From JAYFNU01 sp034933305 (lineage in GTDB: Bacteria > Bacillota > Clostridia > Oscillospirales > Ruminococcaceae): 64,000 nucleotides of DNA. Position 1 is the first letter of the stretch. Each line of letters begins with the position of its first letter. The stretch lies in NCBI GenBank assembly GCA_034933305.1, contig JAYFNU010000019.1, positions 6,432 to 70,431 of the forward strand, given 5' to 3'. The notes under the pieces were generated by a model. The model was given only the letters and a program-made list of their open reading frames with translations, was not told the origin of the DNA and did no database searches. The translations under genes and the position numbers were made by a program. Positions 53,405 to 60,973 of the stretch are shown here, piece after piece.

Positions 53405-54610
53405 TTAGCTGTTGTAATCGGACGTCATGTAGGTGACGACCGGGGTCTTCCCGTCCTTGTGGATGGCGATATACATGCCCATGTCGCGCGTCGGGCGATG
53501 GGTCGCCGGATCGATGGTGATGGTGCCGTGGGACAGCTCGACGTCCTTCGTGTTGTTCTCGAGCAGGTCGCGCAGCTCAGCGCCGTCGGTCGGATCCTTC
53601 GCCTGCTTCATCGCATTGACGAGGACCTGAACGGCATCCCAGCCGAAGCAGGCGTTGCAGACAGGATAATCGACGTTCCCTTCCTTGGACCACATGTCGA
53701 CGAGCGTCTTGACCATGCTGCCTTCCTCGTAGAAGTCGTAGTTCTGGACGAAGTAGCAGTCCTTGACCTCGTTCGCGACCATCGAAGCGAACTGTCCGCC
53801 GAGGGTGTTCGCGCCGAGGATGATGCCCTCATAGCCCGCGTCGCGCAGGTTGTCGTAGGCGATCTTCATCTGCGCGGCATAGTCGGAGAGGAAGACGGCG
53901 TCCGGCTTGAGACCGGCGATCTTCTGCGCCTGCGCGCTGTAATCCTGATCCGCCCACGTAAAGGTCTCTTCGGCGAGCGTCTGGCCGCCGTTGTTGTTGA
54001 TGTACTCGACAAACGGGGCTTCATGCGCGGCCGCAAAGGCGTTGCTCGTGTTGTAGAGGGTGGCGACGGTCTTGATGTTGAGCTCCTTCATCGCATACTC
54101 CGCGAGAATGTAGCTCTGCACGCTGCAGCTCGGCTCGGCGAGGAACATATAGGGATACGCTTCGCCCGTGTCGGGATTGGTCGTGCAGACCTCATCCATG
54201 AAGTGGCCGACGATCGGGACCTGATCTTCCGTCGCGAGTTCGACCCACGCGGAAGCCGGGTTCGAAAGCGGAGGTCCGATGATCGCGCAGACGTTGTATT
54301 CGTCGACGAGCTTGCGATACGCCGTGACGCCGACTTCGGCGTCGTTCTGGCAGTCGAGCGTGACGATCTGGAGCTCGCGCCCGTTGATGCCGCCGTTTTC
54401 ATTGATGACCTTCACGGCATATTCCGCGCCCCAGGCGTTCGCCTTGCCGGGGCCGGAAGCGCCGCCGGTGAGGTCCTGAATGCTGCCGATGACGATGGGG
54501 TCTTTGTTTTCCGCCGCGGTGTCGTCCGTGGTGTCGCTGCCGCTGCCGCTGCAGCCGACGAATGTGAGCACCATGGCAAGCGCCAGCAGAATTGCCACTA
54601 ATTTCTTCAT
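53405..54610 (-). CDS. livK: LivK-type substrate-binding lipoprotein
   Basis: The binding protein of 401 residues has a lipoprotein signal (MKKLVAILLALAMVLTFVGC, cysteine at 20) and a serine/threonine-rich tether to about 38. The type I periplasmic-binding fold follows, with IVIGSIQDLTGGASGPGKA, CAIIGPPLSNPASAW and AYPYMFLAEPSCSVQS. Ligands of this family include leucine/valine, amides, urea, aromatic acids and purines; the ligand here is unknown. It has its own strong promoter and an ACGGAGG ribosome site. It should be the most abundant product of the locus. Confidence 0.94.
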   Translation of the reverse strand: MKKLVAILLALAMVLTFVGCSGSGSDTTDDTAAENKDPIVIGSIQDLTGGASGPGKANAWGAEYAVKVINENGGINGRELQIVTLDCQNDAEVGVTAYRKLVDEYNVCAIIGPPLSNPASAWVELATEDQVPIVGHFMDEVCTTNPDTGEAYPYMFLAEPSCSVQSYILAEYAMKELNIKTVATLYNTSNAFAAAHEAPFVEYINNNGGQTLAEETFTWADQDYSAQAQKIAGLKPDAVFLSDYAAQMKIAYDNLRDAGYEGIILGANTLGGQFASMVANEVKDCYFVQNYDFYEEGSMVKTLVDMWSKEGNVDYPVCNACFGWDAVQVLVNAMKQAKDPTDGAELRDLLENNTKDVELSHGTITIDPATHRPTRDMGMYIAIHKDGKTPVVTYMTSDYNS

Positions 54611-54751
54611 TCTTTTTTCCTCCGTAAATATTTGTGAAACACGCTGTGCGTGATACCACCAAAAAATCAGAAAATATTTCCTCTCGGTTTTCTGCGCCGG
54701 TGCCCCGGCTTTTCATGGATTTTCACGAAATTCCGCGCCTCTGACACCGTT

Positions 54752-54780
54752 ATTATAGCGCCCTGCGCGCATCCATGCAA
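54752..54780 (-). promoter_or_regulatory. Promoter of the liv operon
   Basis: On the minus strand: -35 TTGCAT (54775-54780), 17-base spacer, perfect -10 TATAAT (54752-54757). The leader to livK is about 135 bases. An imperfect palindrome GGATTTTCACGAAATTCC lies just after the expected start point (54717-54734) and could be an operator. Confidence 0.78.
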
Positions 54781-54880
54781 GAAAAAAGACGCAAAGTTTG
54801 GAAAATTTACGCTTTCGTACAGAAAATTTCTATAAAATACGTCAAATTGCCGACCGAACCGACGCGGCGCGGCGCCGCGC

Positions 54881-55633
54881 TCAGAAATTGCAGCCGTTCA
54901 TGGGCTTTTTGGCTTCCATCAGGGCGAAGATCCTGTTCATCTCGCGCACCGTCTCCTCGACGGAGAATTCGAGCAGCTTCTTTCCCTTTTCCGCCGTCGC
55001 GCAGCGCGGATGTCCCCAGACGCCCGACGGGCTGTAGCGCAGGAAGCCGCCGTAGTTGAGGTCGCTGCGCTTGATGTCGGGGACGAAATCGACCGCCTTG
55101 CTCATATCGACGAGCGCGGGCGCGAGGTAGAGCATGAAGGAGGTCTCCGCCTCGCCTGCGTGCAGCTCGGTGTCCGTCGTTTCCGTGATGCCGAGCTTCT
55201 GGTACTTGGGCCAGCACGTCTCGATCATGTCGAGCTTCGCGACCATCAGCTCGGGATTGCAGTCGGCGTTGAGCTCGCGCACGATGGGCGTCAGCGAAAA
55301 GATGCCGCCGTGCGCCTGGATGATCGCGATCTTGCGGAAGCCCGTCGCCTTGAGATTGAGACAGACGTCCCGCAGCATCGCATAAAAGACGTCGGAGTGC
55401 ATGCCCACGGCGCCGCGCTTGCCGAGCGCTTCCCGGTTCGTCGAGACCGGGAACGCCGGGACGTACATGCCGCCTGTCTTTTCGGCCACGCCCCGCCCCA
55501 TCGCGTCGGCGATCACCCAGTCCGTAATGATCGACATGTGCGGCCCGTGCTGCTCGATGGAACCGAGCGACAGGATCGCCAGCTCCGTCCCGTTTCCGAT
55601 GTCGTCGATCGAACCGTCATAACCCTTGATCAT
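54881..55633 (-). CDS. Creatininase-family hydrolase (copy 2)
   Basis: The 250-residue paralogue of the hydrolase at 48442-49185 has the same metal motif (LGSIEQHGPHMSIITDW), IQAHGGIFSLTPIVREL and TELHAGEAETSFML. The shared tail segment SPSGVWGHP and the VDFVPD block show that the two are close relatives with probably similar or successive reactions. The ATG at 55633 follows AAAGGAG by eight bases; an upstream ATG is less likely. It has its own promoter and is separated from livK by 270 bases containing the liv promoter. Confidence 0.88.
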   Translation of the reverse strand: MIKGYDGSIDDIGNGTELAILSLGSIEQHGPHMSIITDWVIADAMGRGVAEKTGGMYVPAFPVSTNREALGKRGAVGMHSDVFYAMLRDVCLNLKATGFRKIAIIQAHGGIFSLTPIVRELNADCNPELMVAKLDMIETCWPKYQKLGITETTDTELHAGEAETSFMLYLAPALVDMSKAVDFVPDIKRSDLNYGGFLRYSPSGVWGHPRCATAEKGKKLLEFSVEETVREMNRIFALMEAKKPMNGCNF

Positions 55634-55768
55634 TGTTTTCTCTCCTTTGTATTGTTGCTCCTGCATTGCGCCGCACAGCGGCGAATGGGGGAAATGTATA
55701 ATTTTCTATTTATTTTCTGTTGGATTTGCTCTGCATTTTCCCCAGAAGCCACGGCTCATTTCGGCTTT

Positions 55769-55797
55769 ATTATAGGCGAATCGCGCTACATTTGCAA
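55769..55797 (-). promoter_or_regulatory. Promoter of creatininase-family gene copy 2
   Basis: On the minus strand: -35 TTGCAA (55792-55797), 17-base spacer, perfect -10 TATAAT (55769-55774). A perfect small palindrome TTGCTTTGCAA (55812-55822) lies 15 bases upstream of the -35. The 130-base leader also has a CGCCGC/GCGGCG hairpin (about 55670-55684). Confidence 0.78.
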
Positions 55798-55861
55798 CCT
55801 TTCGGAAAAATTTGCTTTGCAATTTTCGCGCGCGCCGGATGAAAGTTTTCTGCACGCTTCG

Positions 55862-55890
55862 TTGACTTTTCTGCCCCGCGCGTCTATAAT
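55862..55890 (+). promoter_or_regulatory. Promoter of the second Gfo/Idh-epimerase pair
   Basis: TTGACT (55862-55867), 17-base spacer, perfect TATAAT (55885-55890). GGAATTCC, a perfect palindrome, lies over the expected start point (55896-55903). It is divergent from the creatininase promoter 65 bases away, so one operator could control both. Confidence 0.82.
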
Positions 55891-55933
55891 CAGAGGGAAT
55901 TCCGGGGATTGAACGGAGCAAAGGGGGAGCGTC

Positions 55934-56776
55934 ATGCGCATCGGCATCATCGGCTGTCAGAGCAAGCACGCGGAGTGGTTCGGCGCGCTTTTTAACCGCG
56001 AGAACATCGCGCCCGGCTGCAGGGTGGAGGCGATCTGCCCCGTCGACGAGCCCGCGCGGCTGCCCTACGTCCTGTCGCTGACGGACATCCCGGCGGTCGA
56101 GAACGACCCCGCGGCGCTCATCGCGCGCAGCGACGCCGTGCTCGTCACGACCCGCCTCGCCGACACGCATCCCGCCCTCGCGGGCGCCTGCATCGACGCC
56201 GGCCGGCCCGTCTTCGTCGACAAGCCCTTTGCGCCCGACGCGGCGGCGGCGCGCGCGCTGCTCGCCCGCGCGCGGGAAAAGGGCGTCCCGCTCGTTGCGG
56301 GCTCGACCTTCTGCTTCCTGCCCGAGCTCGACGCGCTGCGCGCCCCGCTCGAGCGCAGCAGCAGCGTTTCCTTCCGCTACCGGGCGGATCCCGACAGCCC
56401 CTTCGGCGGTTACCGGTTTTACGGCAGCCATCTGACGGATCTCTGCTCGCTGTTTTTCAGCGGCGCGCTGGCCGTCTCGTCGAAGCGCGCCGGGGACAGC
56501 GTGTGCAGCACCGTGCGCTACGCCGACCGCCTCGTCACGCTCGAGAGCGGCCCCCGGCTCGACAGCCCGTGCATCGTCTACGAGCAGGAAGGCAAGCTCC
56601 GCGTCGCCGCGCCCGACGACGCGCCCTGCTACCGCGCGGGCATGCAGGCGTTCCTCGCGGCCGTTCAAAGCGGCCGCGGCATGGAGAACACCGACCGGCT
56701 CGCCGCGTCGTCCGGCCTGCTCGCGGCCATCGTGCGCAGTCTCGAGAGCGGCCGCGAGGAACCGGTGGAGCGCTGA
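55934..56776 (+). CDS. Gfo/Idh/MocA family oxidoreductase, short form
   Basis: The protein has 280 residues; typical members have 330-390. The Rossmann domain is complete (MRIGIIGCQSKHAEWF, SDAVLVTTRLADTHPAL, VFVDKPFAPD with the family lysine). The C-terminal domain is reduced, and the usual catalytic GGGxxxDxGxH is replaced by YRFYGSHLTDLCSLFFSG, keeping one His and an Asp. It is probably a specialised dehydrogenase or a non-redox relative. Ribosome site AAAGGGGGAG. It precedes the epimerase-like gene by 54 bases. Confidence 0.85.
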   Translation: MRIGIIGCQSKHAEWFGALFNRENIAPGCRVEAICPVDEPARLPYVLSLTDIPAVENDPAALIARSDAVLVTTRLADTHPALAGACIDAGRPVFVDKPFAPDAAAARALLARAREKGVPLVAGSTFCFLPELDALRAPLERSSSVSFRYRADPDSPFGGYRFYGSHLTDLCSLFFSGALAVSSKRAGDSVCSTVRYADRLVTLESGPRLDSPCIVYEQEGKLRVAAPDDAPCYRAGMQAFLAAVQSGRGMENTDRLAASSGLLAAIVRSLESGREEPVER

Positions 56777-56830
56777 GCACCGGGTCTCTGCGGCTTTTCG
56801 CCGAATCGTATTTTATTTGGAGGTTTTGCC

Positions 56831-57850
56831 ATGACGGATAAAGAACTCATCGAATTGCTCTCCCGCCCCTCGAAGCGTCTCGTCGCCGAAATCGGGAAGA
56901 TCGACGGCGACATCATGATCCTCGGCTGCGGCGGAAAGATCGGCCCTTCCCTCGCGGCGATGGCGGCGCGCGCCTGCCGCGAGGCCGGCGTCAAAAAGCG
57001 CGTGATCGGCGTTTCCAAATTTGATTACGAGGATGCGCCCGCGACCATGCGCGACGCGGGCGTCGAGGTCATCGAGGCCGATCTCTTCGACCCGGCGCAG
57101 CTCGCCGCGCTGCCCGACGTGCCCAACATCATCTATATGGTCGGGCGCAAATTCGGCACCTACAAAAACCAGTCGCTGACGTGGGCGATCAACGTGCTGC
57201 TGCCCGCGAAGATCTGCGAGCGCTTTAAGGACAGCCGCATCGTCAGCTTCTCGACGGGCAACGTCTACGGCTTCGCGCCGGTGACGGGCGGCGGGTTCCG
57301 GGAGACGGACACCCCCGATCCGTTCGGCGAATACGGTCAGACCTGCCTCGGGCGCGAGCGCGTGTTCGAGCATTACGCGGAGCTCAACGGCACGAAATCG
57401 CTCATGTTCCGGCTCAATTACGCCATCGACATGCGCTACGGCGTGCTGTACGACCTCGCGACGAGCATCATGAAAGGGACCCCCGTCAATCTCGACGTCA
57501 GCTTCTTCAACTGCATCTGGCAGGGCGACTGCTGCGAGTACGCCATCCGTTCCCTCGCCTACTGCGACAACCCGCCCTTCCTGCTCAACGTCACCGGGCC
57601 GGAATCCATCAGCATGTACGCGGCGGCGCTGCAGATGGGCGGCCTGCTCGGCAGGGAGCCCGTGTTCTCGGGCGAAAAGTACTCGACGAAGCCGTCGATG
57701 TTCAGCAACACCCAGAAGCTCAACGAGCTCATGGGCTATCCCCTCATGCCGCTCAACGCGATGATGCGCATGACGGCCGAATGGGTCAAGGGCGGCGGGC
57801 GCGCCATCAATGCGCCGACGCATTTCGAAGCGACGGACGGCAGGTACTGA
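56831..57850 (+). CDS. NAD-dependent epimerase/dehydratase-like SDR lacking the catalytic lysine
   Basis: The protein (339 residues) is an extended SDR. The dinucleotide loop is ILGCGGKIGPSLA near 30-41, and VIGVSKFDYEDAP follows. IVSFSTGNVYGFAP matches the serine/threonine strand of sugar epimerases. The expected YxxxK is Tyr168-Gly-Gln-Thr-Cys172, so lysine is replaced by cysteine. The C-terminal sugar-binding part has LNVTGPESISMYAAALQMGGLLG. Either a nearby residue takes over catalysis or the enzyme does not do classical epimerisation. It is co-transcribed with the short Gfo/Idh gene. GGAGG site upstream. Confidence 0.86.
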   Translation: MTDKELIELLSRPSKRLVAEIGKIDGDIMILGCGGKIGPSLAAMAARACREAGVKKRVIGVSKFDYEDAPATMRDAGVEVIEADLFDPAQLAALPDVPNIIYMVGRKFGTYKNQSLTWAINVLLPAKICERFKDSRIVSFSTGNVYGFAPVTGGGFRETDTPDPFGEYGQTCLGRERVFEHYAELNGTKSLMFRLNYAIDMRYGVLYDLATSIMKGTPVNLDVSFFNCIWQGDCCEYAIRSLAYCDNPPFLLNVTGPESISMYAAALQMGGLLGREPVFSGEKYSTKPSMFSNTQKLNELMGYPLMPLNAMMRMTAEWVKGGGRAINAPTHFEATDGRY

Positions 57851-57870
57851 GCCGTCGGAAGGACAGCGAA

Positions 57871-57910
57871 CGGGCCGGAGGGGAGCGATCCCCTCCGGCC
57901 CGCATTTTTT
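57871..57910. terminator. Terminator between epimerase-like gene and lacI-type gene
   Basis: GGGCCGGAGGGGA and TCCCCTCCGGCCC pair around GCGA-like loop bases, followed by CGCATTTTTT on plus. It ends the plus-strand pair; the minus-strand regulator gene converges on it. Confidence 0.87.
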
Positions 57911-57925
57911 CTGTGTTTTCCGCGG

Positions 57926-58987
57926 TCAGGTCGCCGCGGCGGCGGCCCCGATGGCGAAGACGGTGTCGCGCTCGATGAAGCGCGGCTCCATGCGCATGTT
58001 GAGCTCGACGGGCGCGCTGCTGTTGTTCATGTTCTCGAGCAGCAGCATGGCCGCGAGCTTGCCCGTCTCGTACGCCGGATAGCGGATGGTCGTCAGCGAC
58101 GGCAGATAGACGCCCGCGAAGGGCACGTCGTCGAAGCCGATGACCGAGATGTCCTGCGGCACGCGCACGCCGCGGTTCGCGAGGGTCTTGATGACGCCGA
58201 AGGCGACCATGTCGTTGACGCACAGGATCGCCGTCGCGTCGCAGCGCGCCGCGAGAAAGCTCTCCGCGATGTCGCGGCCCGCGTCGACCTCGTAGTTGGC
58301 GTCCTCCGTCTCCGACTCGTCGCCCGCGACGAAGATGAGCGCCGGGTCGTACTCGACTTCCTTCTCGCGCAGGACCTCCCTGTAGCCCCGGTGGATCTCC
58401 TCGCGCGTCCAGCGCGTGAGCGGCGTCGTCGCAAAGGCGATGCGCCGGTGGCCGTTGTCGAAGAAATGGCGCATCGCGATGCGCGCGCCCTTGCGCGAAT
58501 CAAAATTCAGCGACGGGCAGGAGACGCCCTCGATGTGCTGGTCGAGCAGCACGAAGTGCATGCCGCGATTGATGTATTTCTGGATGTTGTCGATGGTGTT
58601 GCTCACCGGCGAGATGATGACGCCCTTGACCTGCCGCTCGCACAGCATCTCGAGACACTCGTTCTCGCGCTGCTTGCTGCGCAGCGTGTTGAACAGCAGC
58701 AGATTGCACCCGCTGTCCCGCACGGAGGACTCGATGCCCAGCACCGTCTGCGGGTAAAACAGGTTCGTGATGTTCGGGATAATGACCCCGACGTCCGCCG
58801 ACGTGTTCTTGCGCAGATTCTTCGCCGCCGTGTTCGGCACATAGCTGAGCGCCCGCGCGGCCTGCTTGATGCGCTCGCGCAGCTCGCTGCTGACCGGATA
58901 GTCCACATTGTTCATGACGCGCGACACGGTCGTCACCGAGGTGCCCGCCGCGCGCGCCACATCATTGATCGTCGCTTTTTTGTCCAT
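57926..58987 (-). CDS. LacI-family transcriptional regulator
   Basis: The regulator has 353 residues. The N-terminal HTH and hinge (about 5-60) read TINDVARAAGTSVTTVSRVMNN and LSYVPNTAAKNLRKN. The effector domain of periplasmic-binding type follows, with VGVIIPNITNLFYPQTVLGIE, AILCVNDMVAFGVIKTLANRG and SVIGFDDVPFAGVYLPSLTTI. The ATG at 58987 follows a GGGGGCGG site. It is the obvious candidate to control the divergent promoters at 55.8 kb and the liv promoter; sugar-like effectors are usual for this family. Confidence 0.94.
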   Translation of the reverse strand: MDKKATINDVARAAGTSVTTVSRVMNNVDYPVSSELRERIKQAARALSYVPNTAAKNLRKNTSADVGVIIPNITNLFYPQTVLGIESSVRDSGCNLLLFNTLRSKQRENECLEMLCERQVKGVIISPVSNTIDNIQKYINRGMHFVLLDQHIEGVSCPSLNFDSRKGARIAMRHFFDNGHRRIAFATTPLTRWTREEIHRGYREVLREKEVEYDPALIFVAGDESETEDANYEVDAGRDIAESFLAARCDATAILCVNDMVAFGVIKTLANRGVRVPQDISVIGFDDVPFAGVYLPSLTTIRYPAYETGKLAAMLLLENMNNSSAPVELNMRMEPRFIERDTVFAIGAAAAAT

Positions 58988-59137
58988 CGTCCGCCGCCCC
59001 CGCAAAATATCAGTTTTGATTATAGCGCCGGCGCCGACACTTTTCTATGCTTTTTCTGCATTTTTCTGTATTTCACAAAAACCGATGTCTGTTTTTGTCG
59101 AATTTTTCGGCGGGGCGATCCCGGGCGCGCCGCGCGT

Positions 59138-59968
59138 TCAGATCTTCTCGAGGACCCCTGTGAGCGCGTCGAGCGCGTCGCTCTCGAACAGCTCGATGAG
59201 CCCGGCGTCGACGCCCGCGGCGAGGTTCGGGTCGATGGGCAGCCGGCAGACGGTGCCGATGCCCGCCGCCGCCGCGGCTTCCGCCGCGCGGCTCTCGCCG
59301 AAGACCGCGTGCTCCGCGCCGCAGTCGGGGCATTTATAATAGCTCATGTTCTCGACGAGGCCGAGCACGGGGATGTTCATCATCTTCGCCATCTTGACGG
59401 CCTTTTCGACGATCATGCCGACGAGCTGCTGCGGCGAGGTGACGACGACCGCGCCGTCGACGGGCAGCGACTGAAAGACGGTCAGCGGCACATCGCCGGT
59501 GCCCGGGGGCATGTCGACGAACATGTAGTCGACGTCGCCCCAGACGACGTCGGTCCAGAACTGGCGCACCGTGCCCGCGATGATGGGCCCGCGCCACAGC
59601 ACTGGATCCGTCTCGTTCTCAAGCAGCAGGTTGAGCGACATGACCTTCGTGCCCATCTTGCTGACGGCGGGCAGCACGCCCCATTCGTTTTCCGTCGCTT
59701 TTTCTGTGATGCCGAAGGCCTTCGGGACTGACGGCCCGGTGAGGTCGGCGTCGAGCACGGCGGTCTTGTAGCCCGCGCGCTGCATGAGCACCGCGAGCAT
59801 CGACGTCACCAGGCTCTTGCCGACGCCGCCTTTGCCGCTGACGACGGCGATCACCTTGCCGACGCGGGACATCCGGTTGAGCGGGGCGCGGAGGTCCTCC
59901 GGCTGCTGCGCGCGTTCGCCGCACGCTTCCCCGCAGTTTGCGCAGTCATGGCTGCATTCTTCACTCAT
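59138..59968 (-). CDS. Mrp/NBP35-family Fe-S cluster carrier ATPase
   Basis: The P-loop ATPase of 276 residues carries and delivers [4Fe-4S] clusters. The N-terminal cysteine motif CSHDCANCGEAC resembles NBP35. The deviant Walker A is VVSGKGGVGKSLVTS near 43, DMPPGTGDVPLTV is the second switch, and MSYYKCPDCGAEHAVFG holds the bridging CxxC near 210. Length is normal. It is a single-gene unit preceded by a promoter with palindromic half-sites. Confidence 0.95.
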   Translation of the reverse strand: MSEECSHDCANCGEACGERAQQPEDLRAPLNRMSRVGKVIAVVSGKGGVGKSLVTSMLAVLMQRAGYKTAVLDADLTGPSVPKAFGITEKATENEWGVLPAVSKMGTKVMSLNLLLENETDPVLWRGPIIAGTVRQFWTDVVWGDVDYMFVDMPPGTGDVPLTVFQSLPVDGAVVVTSPQQLVGMIVEKAVKMAKMMNIPVLGLVENMSYYKCPDCGAEHAVFGESRAAEAAAAAGIGTVCRLPIDPNLAAGVDAGLIELFESDALDALTGVLEKI

Positions 59969-60011
59969 GGATATGCTTCTCCTGATCCTTTGGCGCGGGC
60001 TGGGCCCGCTT

Positions 60012-60044
60012 ATTATACCTATTCGGTATATTTTATTATATACC
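60012..60044 (-). promoter_or_regulatory. Mrp promoter with three GGTATA half-sites
   Basis: On the minus strand a perfect TATAAT (60012-60017) is embedded in the inverted repeat TATACCGAATAGGTATA (60014-60030), and a further GGTATA half-site lies at 60039-60044 with an eight-base gap. The -35 region is not consensus. Such repeats over the core promoter suggest control by a dimeric repressor, possibly an Rrf2/IscR-type Fe-S sensor (inference). Confidence 0.6.
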
Positions 60045-60066
60045 GCGGCGCGCGGATGTCAACCGC

Positions 60067-60095
60067 TTGACTTTCGGCGCGGGCCGGGTCACAAT
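60067..60095 (+). promoter_or_regulatory. Promoter of ylmH
   Basis: TTGACT (60067-60072), 17-base spacer, CACAAT (60090-60095), followed by an AGGAGG ribosome site nine bases before the ATG. Confidence 0.65.
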
Positions 60096-60125
60096 GACTT
60101 TATTGCAAGCAGGAGGAGCGCGCGC

Positions 60126-60878
60126 ATGCCGAACGACGAAGATTTTCTGAAAAAGCGGTTCGCGGAGCTCGCGCGGCGGTCGGCGGCGCGGGGCATCTGG
60201 GTGTGCAGCGAATTCCTCACGCTCGCCGAGCAGGACGCGCTCGCGCAGTCGGCCCGCGCGCTCGACGCGCCGTACGTGCTGTCCGGCGGCTTTGACGGCG
60301 CGGAGCGCAAGCTCGCGGCTTTCGGCAGCGAGGCGCTGTGCGGCCGCGCGGCGGATTTCCCGCTCGCTTTTCTCGACGTCCGGCCGAAGGCGCCGAAATT
60401 CGCCGAATCGCTGACCCACCGGGATTACCTCGGCGCGCTCATGTCGCTGGGCATGCGCCGCGAGGTCCTCGGCGACCTGCTCGTCACGGACGCGGGCGCG
60501 TCGCTCGTATGTCTGCGCACGGCGGCGGATTTCCTGTGCGAGAATCTCACCCGCGCGCGGCACACCGATCTCGTGTGCGCGCCGGCCGCGCAGCCGCCCG
60601 GCGGGGCCGCCGCGCCGCCCGAGGCGCAGTATCTCGTCGTCGCGTCCGAGCGGCTCGACGCGCTCGTGGGCGCCGTCTTTCACCTGTCGCGCAGCGAAGC
60701 GCGCGCGCTCGTCGAATCGGGCGCCGTCTTCATCGACGCCCGGCTGACCGACAGCCCTGCGCACGCCCCCTCGCCGGGCAGCATCGTCTCCGTGCGCGGC
60801 CGCGGGCGCTTCCTCTACGAGGGCGTCGAGCGCGCGACGAAAAAAGAGCGCCTGCGCGTGTGCGTGCGCATATACTGA
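60126..60878 (+). CDS. ylmH: YlmH-family S4-domain RNA-binding protein
   Basis: The protein of 250 residues has the YlmH layout. The N-terminal domain (about 1-75, DFLKKRFAELARRSAARGIWVCSEFLTLAEQ) and the middle domain (LTHRDYLGALMSLGMRREVLGDLLV) precede a C-terminal S4 domain (about 180-235, RLDALVGAVFHLSRSEARALVESGAVFIDARLT). YlmH acts in ribosome rescue or quality control and is often near cell-division genes; here it stands alone. Start chosen by the AGGAGG site; frames further upstream cross the promoter. Confidence 0.93.
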   Translation: MPNDEDFLKKRFAELARRSAARGIWVCSEFLTLAEQDALAQSARALDAPYVLSGGFDGAERKLAAFGSEALCGRAADFPLAFLDVRPKAPKFAESLTHRDYLGALMSLGMRREVLGDLLVTDAGASLVCLRTAADFLCENLTRARHTDLVCAPAAQPPGGAAAPPEAQYLVVASERLDALVGAVFHLSRSEARALVESGAVFIDARLTDSPAHAPSPGSIVSVRGRGRFLYEGVERATKKERLRVCVRIY

Positions 60879-60918
60879 TCCGTTATTTTCAGATCCTTTA
60901 CATCCGCGCGGGCGGCAT

Positions 60919-60928
60919 GTGATACAAT
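60919..60928 (+). promoter_or_regulatory. Extended -10 element of the esterase operon
   Basis: TGTGATACAAT context with TACAAT at 60923-60928; no good -35 at the right distance (TTTACA lies 20 bases upstream). Confidence 0.45.
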
Positions 60929-60973
60929 AGGGACAACGAGACCAGCCGGGGCAGGCCCGGAGAAAGAGGTTTT

